The position numbers and the translations under genes are program-made. The notes below the pieces were generated by a model that was not told where the DNA came from, made no database searches, and saw nothing but the letters and a program-made list of their open reading frames with translations. Below are positions 6,442-10,976 of a stretch of 10,976 bases of DNA, in pieces; position 1 is the first letter of the stretch; each line of letters begins with the position of its first letter. Source of the DNA: Planctomycetota bacterium (GTDB taxonomy: Bacteria; Planctomycetota; UBA1135); contig JALUUN010000295.1 of the NCBI GenBank assembly GCA_027021325.1, forward strand, positions 1-10,976, written 5' to 3'.

Positions 6442-7227
6442 ATGGAGACGGAGATCCTGCGCCGCTGGCTGGAGGAGCTCGCCCGGGGCGAGGGCGATCC
6501 CGAGGAAGTCCTGCGCCGGATCCTCGGCCTGCCCCTTCTTCCGGAGGGCGAGGGCCCGCCCGCCCTGCGCCTGGACACCGGCCGCGAGCTCCGGACCGGC
6601 ATCCCGGAGGTCGTCTTCGCCCCCGGCAAGGAGGACGCGGAGATCCTGGAGGCCGCCCGGAATCTTCTCGCCACCCACGGCCGGGTCCTGGTCACCCGCC
6701 TGCAGCGGGAGCGGGGCGAAGCCCTGGCCGCCCGCCTGCCCGGCGCCCGCTGGAACCCGCGGGCCCGGACCCTCCGCGCCGGTGAGGCTCCGGCCGCCGC
6801 GGGATCCGGCCGGGTCGAGATCCTGGCCGCAGGGACCAGCGACCTCGCGGTAGCCGAGGAGGCCCGGGAGACCCTGGCCTTCCTGGGGCTCGCCTCGGTC
6901 CTGCACGCGGATGTGGGCGTCGCCGGCCTCGCCCGGCTCCTGGAGCTCCTCCCCGAGCTCCGCTCCGCCGAGGTCCTGATCGTCTGCGCCGGCATGGAAG
7001 GGGCCCTGGCCTCGGTGGCGAGCGGCCTGCTCCCGGCCCCGGTGATCGCCGTTCCCACCGGGGTCGGCTACGGCGCCTCCTGGGGGGGGCTCGCAGCCCT
7101 CCTCGCCATGCTGAACTCCTGCGCCCCGGGGGTCACCGTGGTCAACATCGGCAACGGTTTCGGGGCCGCCGTGGCCGCCGCCCGCATCCTCCGCCGGGTC
7201 CGGTCCGGCGAGGCCGGCGACATGTGA
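6442..7227 (+). CDS. larB: Nickel-pincer cofactor biosynthesis protein LarB
   Basis: LarB carboxylates the pyridinium ring of nicotinic acid adenine dinucleotide and hydrolyses its phosphoanhydride, the first step in making the nickel-pincer nucleotide of lactate racemase and related enzymes. The protein has 261 residues, close to the family length. The N-terminal part has ALRLDTGRELRTGIPEVVF (41-59) with Asp45, followed by PGKEDAEI. The PurE-like C-terminal domain has AAGTSDLAVAEEA (129-141), DVGVAGLARLLELL (157-170), VCAGMEGALASVASGL (181-196), VIAVPTGVGYGASWGGLAAL (201-220), and LNSCAPGVTVVNIGNGFGAA (224-243). Cys227 matches the cysteine that forms the substrate adduct in studied LarB. The usual VVNIDNGFGA reads VVNIGNGFGA, with Gly237 for Asp. 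The ATG lies 2 bp after the tsaD stop, without a clear Shine-Dalgarno, so translation is probably coupled. larC, larE and a LarA homologue are not in the window. Confidence 0.95.
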   Translation: METEILRRWLEELARGEGDPEEVLRRILGLPLLPEGEGPPALRLDTGRELRTGIPEVVFAPGKEDAEILEAARNLLATHGRVLVTRLQRERGEALAARLPGARWNPRARTLRAGEAPAAAGSGRVEILAAGTSDLAVAEEARETLAFLGLASVLHADVGVAGLARLLELLPELRSAEVLIVCAGMEGALASVASGLLPAPVIAVPTGVGYGASWGGLAALLAMLNSCAPGVTVVNIGNGFGAAVAAARILRRVRSGEAGDM

Positions 7228-7309
7228 CAGATCCGGGTCCCCGGAGGATTCCGGAGGCCCTGCCCGGGGTAGGGTGGACGGAGGCCCTTCCCCCGGCCCC
7301 CGACCCGCC
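7228..7309 (+). promoter_or_regulatory. Gap between larB and the HEAT-like gene, with a -10-like hexamer
   Basis: The 82-bp gap contains a short hairpin directly after larB (CCGGA at 7241-7245, TCCGG at 7250-7254, 4-nt loop, no T-tract). It also contains TAGGGT at 7270-7275, which fits the TANNNT -10 pattern seen before the protease and carA genes. Initiation from it would give a leader of roughly 30 nt for the ATG at 7310. No convincing -35 box or close Shine-Dalgarno is visible; GGAGG at 7280-7284 is too far from the ATG. Confidence 0.35.
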
Positions 7310-8434
7310 ATGCCCTGGATCCTCGCTCTCGGCCTTCTCATCCAGGTTCCGGCCCAGGAAGCCCCGCCGCCCGCGTGGGTGGCGGTCCTGGCCTCCGGCC
7401 GGCGCGTCCCCTGCGGCCCCGGGACCGCCCCGGGCGACCGCCTCCTGGTCACGCCCTGGGGCCGGCTGGACGCCTCCCGCGATCCGGTGGCCCAGGTGGA
7501 GGACGCCTCCCGCGAGGCGGAGCGGGTCCGCCGGCTTCGCGACGCCGATCTGGGAGCCTGGGCTGCCCACGTCTCCGCCCGCGGCCTCCTCGGGGAACTC
7601 GCCGCCGGGACCCGGGCCTGGATCCAGGCGCATCCCGGGGGGGACGCCTCGGCCGCCCTCACCGAGCTCGAAGCCTGGGGGCGGCGGCTGCGGAGCACGC
7701 CGGAGGGTCTGGAGCGCGAGGCGGCGGTGGAATGGTTGTGGGAGGGCATCCCCGGGGCCGACCCCGTCCAGGCCGCCCTCTGGACCGGCGAGCTCGAGAG
7801 CCTCCTGGGGCGTCCGGGGGCCTCGACGGGAGCGCGCATCGGCCTGGCGGAGCTGCGCCGCGCCCTGCGCGACCGGCCCGCCCCGCGGCGCCGCGCCGCC
7901 GCCCGGGTCGCCGCCCGCCAGGGCGAACGCGACCTGGAGATCCCCCTGGTCCAGGCCAGCCTCCTGGATCCCCGCCCGGAGGTCCGGCGGGCCTGCGCCG
8001 AGGCGGTCCACGCCCTGCAACCGGCCCGGGCCCTGGGCCGCTGGACCGTGGCCCTCTGGAAGGGGGACCGGGAAGAGGAACGGGTGCACGCAGCGGAGTA
8101 CCTGGGCGAGTTCGGAAGCCCCGAGGAGACCGTCCGCCCTCTGATCCTGGCCCTGGCCCAGGCCGCCCGGACCCGCCGGCCCCCGGCGAGCCACATCTTC
8201 GTGGGCCGCCAGATCAGCTACGTCGGGGACTTCGACGTCCAGGTGGCCCAGGCTGCGGTGATCGCCGATCCCGTGGTCCGGGTGGCCATGGAGGGCGCCC
8301 TTCTGGACGTCCGCATCCACTCGACGACGACCACCCGGGCGGTGATGCGCTCCCTGCGGCGCCTCACAGGCCGCAACCCCGGCCCCCGGGAAATGGACTG
8401 GCTGCGCTGGTACCGGGAGCAGGAGGACGGCTGA
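7310..8434 (+). CDS. Secreted HEAT-like repeat protein with a conserved C-terminal motif, function unknown
   Basis: A predicted exported protein of 374 residues with no recognised enzymatic motif. A hydrophobic signal-like stretch (MPWILALGLLIQVPA, 1-15) ends at a plausible VPA cleavage site, though it lacks the usual basic residues. Residues about 60-190 are helix-rich and charged. Residues about 193-285 look like degenerate HEAT repeats (RRRAAARVAARQGE, then DPRPEVRRACAEAVHAL at 220-236, then ERVHAAEYLGEFGSPEE at 257-273). After them comes an unusual well-patterned segment, FVGRQISYVGDFDVQVAQAA (297-316), continuing as VIADPVVRVAMEGALLDVRI to 336. I have seen similar FVG-DFDV-IADP stretches in exported HEAT-type proteins of planctomycete-like genomes, but know no function. 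The end, residues 343-370, is rich in Arg and Trp. ATG 7310 was chosen for the signal peptide. A GTG in frame at 7274 would add 12 residues and overlaps the candidate -10 hexamer. The protein is probably a periplasmic binding or scaffold protein. Confidence 0.75.
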   Translation: MPWILALGLLIQVPAQEAPPPAWVAVLASGRRVPCGPGTAPGDRLLVTPWGRLDASRDPVAQVEDASREAERVRRLRDADLGAWAAHVSARGLLGELAAGTRAWIQAHPGGDASAALTELEAWGRRLRSTPEGLEREAAVEWLWEGIPGADPVQAALWTGELESLLGRPGASTGARIGLAELRRALRDRPAPRRRAAARVAARQGERDLEIPLVQASLLDPRPEVRRACAEAVHALQPARALGRWTVALWKGDREEERVHAAEYLGEFGSPEETVRPLILALAQAARTRRPPASHIFVGRQISYVGDFDVQVAQAAVIADPVVRVAMEGALLDVRIHSTTTTRAVMRSLRRLTGRNPGPREMDWLRWYREQEDG

Positions 8435-8442
8435 GGCGGGCC

Positions 8443-8451
8443 TGCTAGGAT
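8443..8451 (+). promoter_or_regulatory. Extended -10 promoter of carA
   Basis: TGCTAGGAT at 8443-8451 combines a TGn extension with the -10 hexamer TAGGAT. Extended -10 promoters need no strong -35 box, and none is seen. The hexamer ends 9 nt before the carA ATG at 8461, so the transcript would have almost no leader. No Shine-Dalgarno lies in the interval (CCCGCCCCG). The 26-bp gap after the HEAT-like gene leaves no room for a pyrimidine-responsive attenuator. Confidence 0.55.
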
Positions 8452-8460
8452 CCCGCCCCG

Positions 8461-9612
8461 ATGGGCGACTTCCTCCCCGCCCTGCTGGTCCTCGAGGACG
8501 GTACCGCCTTCCCGGGACGCTCCGTAGGCGCCCCCGGCGAGCGTGGCTTCGAGCTGGTCTTCAACACCGCCATGACCGGCTACCAGGAGATCCTCACGGA
8601 TCCCTCCTACCGCGGCCAGGGCGTGGTCATGACCTATCCCCAGATCGGGAACTATGGCATTGCCCTTGCCGACGACGAGTCCCACCGCTGCTGGGCCGAG
8701 GCCCTGATCCTGCGCCAGATCTCCCCCCGGGCCAGTTCCTGGCGGGCGGACCTGGACCTCGGCACCTACCTGCAGGAACGGGAGGTCCCGGCCATCGACG
8801 GCGTGGACACCCGCGCCCTGACCCTGCTCCTGCGCACCCGCGGCGCGCTCCGCGCCGTCCTCAGCACCCACGACCTCGATCCCGCCTCCCTGGCACGCAA
8901 GGCCGCCGCGGTGCCGCCCCTGGAGGGCCGGAACCTCGTCCAGGAGGTGACCTGCACCGAGGGCTACGACTGGGCCGAGCCGCTCCCCGCCGACGCCCCC
9001 TTCCCCCATCTCCCGGCCGCACCGCCGGCACCCGCCCTTCCCCTCGCGGTCCTCGACTTCGGCGTCAAGCGCAACATCCTCCGCTGTCTGGTCCAGGCCG
9101 GCTTCGCGCCGACGGTCTTCCCGGCGGCGACGCCTGCCGAAGAGATCCTCGAGCGCCGGCCCGCTGCCGTCTTCCTGAGCAACGGCCCCGGCGACCCGGC
9201 CGCCCTGGAGCCGATCCCTGCCGGCGTCCGGCGCCTCGCCGAGGCCGGGCTGCCGGTCCTGGGCATCTGTCTCGGCCATCAGATCCTCGCCCACGCCTTC
9301 GGGGCGCAGACCCGGAAGATGAAGTTCGGCCACCACGGCGCCAATCACCCCGTGATCGAAGTGGAGAGCGGCCGGGTGGACATCACCTCCCAGAACCACA
9401 GCTTCGCGGTGGACCCCCGGAGCCTCGAAGGCACGGCCCTGGAGATCACCCACCGCAATGGCAACGACGGTTCCGTCGAGGGGCTGCGCCACCGCGAACT
9501 GCCGGTGTTCTCGGTCCAGTACCACCCCGAGGCGGCGCCCGGGCCCCACGACGCCGGCCACCTGTTCCAGCGCTTCCGGGCCCTGGCCGGCGGGGCCCCC
9601 CTTCCCGCCTGA
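8461..9612 (+). CDS. carA: Carbamoyl-phosphate synthase small subunit (glutaminase)
   Basis: CarA hydrolyses glutamine and passes the ammonia to CarB, which makes carbamoyl phosphate for arginine and pyrimidine synthesis in the cytoplasm. The 383-residue length is normal. The N-terminal CPSase small-chain domain (about 5-140) has FNTAMTGYQEILTDPSY (34-50), TYPQIGNYGI (58-67) and IDGVDTRALT (112-121). The class I amidotransferase domain (about 194-378) has LDFGVKRNILRCL (198-210), LSNGPGDPAALEP (239-251), LGICLGHQILAHAFG (267-281) with nucleophile Cys270, KFGHHGANHPV (288-298), SQNHSFAV (310-317) and SVQYHPEAAPGPHD (351-364) with His355 and Glu357 completing the triad. ATG 8461 was chosen because the domain begins there and an extended -10 element lies just upstream. 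carB does not follow; the next gene is an unrelated small secreted protein. Confidence 0.98.
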   Translation: MGDFLPALLVLEDGTAFPGRSVGAPGERGFELVFNTAMTGYQEILTDPSYRGQGVVMTYPQIGNYGIALADDESHRCWAEALILRQISPRASSWRADLDLGTYLQEREVPAIDGVDTRALTLLLRTRGALRAVLSTHDLDPASLARKAAAVPPLEGRNLVQEVTCTEGYDWAEPLPADAPFPHLPAAPPAPALPLAVLDFGVKRNILRCLVQAGFAPTVFPAATPAEEILERRPAAVFLSNGPGDPAALEPIPAGVRRLAEAGLPVLGICLGHQILAHAFGAQTRKMKFGHHGANHPVIEVESGRVDITSQNHSFAVDPRSLEGTALEITHRNGNDGSVEGLRHRELPVFSVQYHPEAAPGPHDAGHLFQRFRALAGGAPLPA

Positions 9613-9620
9613 GGTCTTTT

Positions 9621-9647
9621 CCGCCGCGAAGGGTCCGGGAGCGGCGG
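9621..9647. repeat. Inverted repeat in the gap after carA
   Basis: CCGCCGC (9621-9627) and GCGGCGG (9641-9647) are perfect 7-bp reverse complements with a 13-nt loop, 8 bp after the carA stop in the 86-bp gap 9613-9698. The only T-run (TTTT, 9617-9620) lies before the stem rather than after it, so it does not look like an intrinsic terminator for carA. The rest of the gap holds nothing that I recognise except the purine-rich stretch before the next start. Confidence 0.3.
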
Positions 9648-9698
9648 CCTCGCGGCATCAGGCCACCGGCACTCGGAGCCGATAGGGGGTGGAAGGGT

Positions 9699-10130
9699 AT
9701 GGGACGGATTCCTCGTGCGATCGCCGGTGGGCTCCTGGCCGCTTGCTGGATGGCCCCCCTGGGGGCCCAGGCCGCCGGGCCTCCGGATCTGGAGGGATTC
9801 CTGCCGCGCGCCTCCCCGGCGCCCCCGGCCCTCTTCCTGGAAGGCGGCCCCTCCTTCACCGGCAGCGCCCTGCGCCTGCCCCTGGGCGGGCCGGCCCTGC
9901 TCCTGGGCTGGCAGCCCGAGGCCCTGGCTCCCGAGGAGGCGCGGCCCGGTGCGGCCCCCGGCCTGTGGAATCCGGCCGATCCCTGGACCGAGCGCCGCGC
10001 CAGCCTGGGCCTCGCCCTGGGCGGCCGGGACTGGGACCTCCGGCTCCTCCTGCAGGACGAGATCCAGCGCATGGACGGGCGGCGGATCGAGGCCCGCGGC
10101 TTCCAGCTGGAGGCCGAGTTCCGCTTCTGA
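9699..10130 (+). CDS. Small exported protein, function unknown
   Basis: A 143-residue protein that I do not recognise. It begins with a good signal peptide: basic MGRIPR, hydrophobic AIAGGLLAACWMAPLG, and a GAQA cleavage site at about residue 25. The mature part is rich in Pro, Gly, Ala and Leu. The C-terminal third alternates polar and hydrophobic residues (RASLGLALGGRDWDLRLLLQ, then ARGFQLEAEFRF) and ends in Phe, the pattern of terminal strands of outer-membrane beta proteins. There is room for only a few strands, so it is not a full barrel by itself. A Cys at 16 is within the signal core and not in a lipobox. The purine-rich GGTGGAAGGG at 9688-9697 directly precedes the ATG. The signal peptide and codon choice support a real gene although other frames are open here. 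It ends 3 bp from the converging oxidoreductase gene. Confidence 0.7.
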   Translation: MGRIPRAIAGGLLAACWMAPLGAQAAGPPDLEGFLPRASPAPPALFLEGGPSFTGSALRLPLGGPALLLGWQPEALAPEEARPGAAPGLWNPADPWTERRASLGLALGGRDWDLRLLLQDEIQRMDGRRIEARGFQLEAEFRF

Positions 10131-10133
10131 GCC

Positions 10134-10976
10134 TCAGGCGCCGGCCTCGACCACCGCCCGGGAACGGACCGCGTGCCAGGGCGGGAGGAGGGAGAGCCCG
10201 CCCAGGGGATGGGTCGCCGGCGAACAGGGGACCAGCCCTTCGACCGGAGTCCGGTGGCCGGCGAAGAGGGCTCCCGGGCGCAGCGGGCCGAGCTGGTCCA
10301 GGGCATGCTCGCCGTGGAAGAGATGACCGCCACTCAGGCCGTACTCCGCTTCCAGGTCCGCGGGCAGGCGCAGACGCAGGCCGGCAATCCGCGCCTGGAG
10401 GCCCGGAGCGAGTTCCTCCAGGGTCTCCAGGGCCCGGCCCTGGACCGCCTCGCGCACCCCCTCGCCGGCATTCTCGGGCACGAAGTGGATCAGGGCTGTG
10501 AGAACCTGCCCGCCGGGCGGCGCCTGGCCCGCGCCGGCGAGGGTCGGAATCCGGATCTCCAGGAAGGGCCGGCCGGAGGGCTGGCCGTACTTCAGGGCGT
10601 CGGCGGCCTGTTCCAGGGTCACGAGGTCCTCACCCGTCCGCAGCGCCTCGAAGCGCTCGCCGGGCCGGGAGGCCCAGTCCACAGGCGCCTCCAGGGCGAG
10701 GTCGAGGACGGCGAGGCTGCCCCGCGTCCGGAAGGCCGCCACCCGCTCCTCCTCCTCGACGGAGAGAGCGCCGGGTTCCAGGAGTTCGAGAAGGCCGCGT
10801 TTCCAGTCCGAGGCCAGGTACACCTCCCTCACCTCCTGGTCCGATCCATCCTCGAGAACCACGGCCGCGACCCGCCCGTCGCGCACCGCGAGGCGCGCGA
10901 CGCGGGCGCCGGTCCGGATCTCCACGCCGCCCGCCCGGCAGGCCTTCTCCAGGGCCGCGGCCAGGGCCGGGGCGCC
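10134..10976 (-). CDS. NAD(P)/FAD-dependent oxidoreductase, PYROXD2/phytoene desaturase-like, C-terminal part
   Basis: The gene runs in from beyond the window end; 280 C-terminal residues are visible and the N-terminal Rossmann dinucleotide-binding motif is outside. The frame is open to base 10976, and the residues before the GTG at 10925 (GAPALAAALEKACRAGG) fit the family, so that GTG is internal and not the start. Visible features are VEIRTGARVARL (18-29), DGRVAAVVLEDG (33-44), a dimer- or substrate-domain middle part, and YGLSGGHLFHGEHALDQL (212-229), which resembles the YGLTGGHIFHGE-type stretch of PYROXD2-like proteins. The final FAD-contact motif, usually CGxGTHPGGGVxGxxG, reads CSPATHPLGGLSLLPPWH (251-268), with several glycines replaced. 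The reaction and substrate are unknown; amine oxidase, carotenoid desaturase and PYROXD2-like roles are all possible. It converges on the small exported protein gene with 3 bp between stops. Confidence 0.82.
   Translation of the reverse strand, partial: GAPALAAALEKACRAGGVEIRTGARVARLAVRDGRVAAVVLEDGSDQEVREVYLASDWKRGLLELLEPGALSVEEEERVAAFRTRGSLAVLDLALEAPVDWASRPGERFEALRTGEDLVTLEQAADALKYGQPSGRPFLEIRIPTLAGAGQAPPGGQVLTALIHFVPENAGEGVREAVQGRALETLEELAPGLQARIAGLRLRLPADLEAEYGLSGGHLFHGEHALDQLGPLRPGALFAGHRTPVEGLVPCSPATHPLGGLSLLPPWHAVRSRAVVEAGA

Noticed and set aside
6085..8196. A 703-codon open frame on the minus strand opposite tsaD, larB and the HEAT-like gene
   Set aside because: It is Arg/Ala/Ser-rich with no family motif and lies antisense to clearly coding frames.
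8218..9561. A 447-codon open frame antisense to carA
   Set aside because: The translation is Gly/Val/Ala-rich without motifs, while the other strand encodes all CarA signatures.
9613..9698. Intrinsic terminator after carA
   Set aside because: The inverted repeat has a 13-nt loop, and its only T-run lies on the wrong side of the stem.
1..10976. CRISPR arrays, tRNA or rRNA genes, transposase or phage genes
   Set aside because: Reading the window, I saw no spaced direct repeats, no tRNA-like CCA-ended cloverleaf, no rRNA sequence and no mobile-element protein.

Overview
The window is a compact, very GC-rich stretch of bacterial chromosome (about 70% G+C or more by eye). I see ten complete protein genes and one partial gene. 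There is no RNA gene, insertion sequence, prophage gene or CRISPR array. The mix of families is a folE/PTPS pair, a split transketolase, a large transglutaminase-like lipoprotein, a C-terminal-processing protease, TsaD, LarB, a secreted HEAT-like protein and a PYROXD2-like oxidoreductase. This would suit a high-GC Gram-negative lineage such as Planctomycetota, Acidobacteriota or a related candidate phylum. That placement is an inference from gene content, not a proof.

Layout. (1) Minus strand, 122-1128: a PTPS/QueD-like enzyme and GTP cyclohydrolase I (folE), overlapping by 4 bp; together they would turn GTP into a 6-substituted tetrahydropterin. (2) A 132-bp divergent intergenic region, 1129-1260, rich in inverted repeats. 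(3) Plus strand, 1261-3086: the two halves of a split transketolase, C-terminal half first, overlapping by 4 bp. (4) Minus strand, 3099-4103: a transglutaminase-fold lipoprotein that lacks its catalytic cysteine. (5) Plus strand, 4122-7227: S41 protease, tsaD and larB, tightly packed and probably one operon. (6) Plus strand, 7310-8434: a secreted HEAT-like protein. (7) Plus strand, 8461-9612: carA. (8) Plus strand, 9699-10130: a small secreted protein. (9) Minus strand, 10134 to the window end: the C-terminal 280 residues of an FAD-dependent oxidoreductase.

Most of the window is ordinary metabolism and housekeeping: pterin synthesis, the pentose phosphate pathway, tRNA t6A modification, nickel-pincer cofactor synthesis and arginine/pyrimidine precursor synthesis. 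I found no convincing new multi-gene system. The points of interest lie in single proteins and promoters. A PTPS has lost one of its three zinc histidines. A transglutaminase-like protein has alanine in place of the nucleophile cysteine. An oxidoreductase has a degraded C-terminal FAD motif. The split transketolase has an uncommon gene order. Several genes start almost directly behind a TAGNNT -10-like hexamer, which suggests leaderless transcripts.
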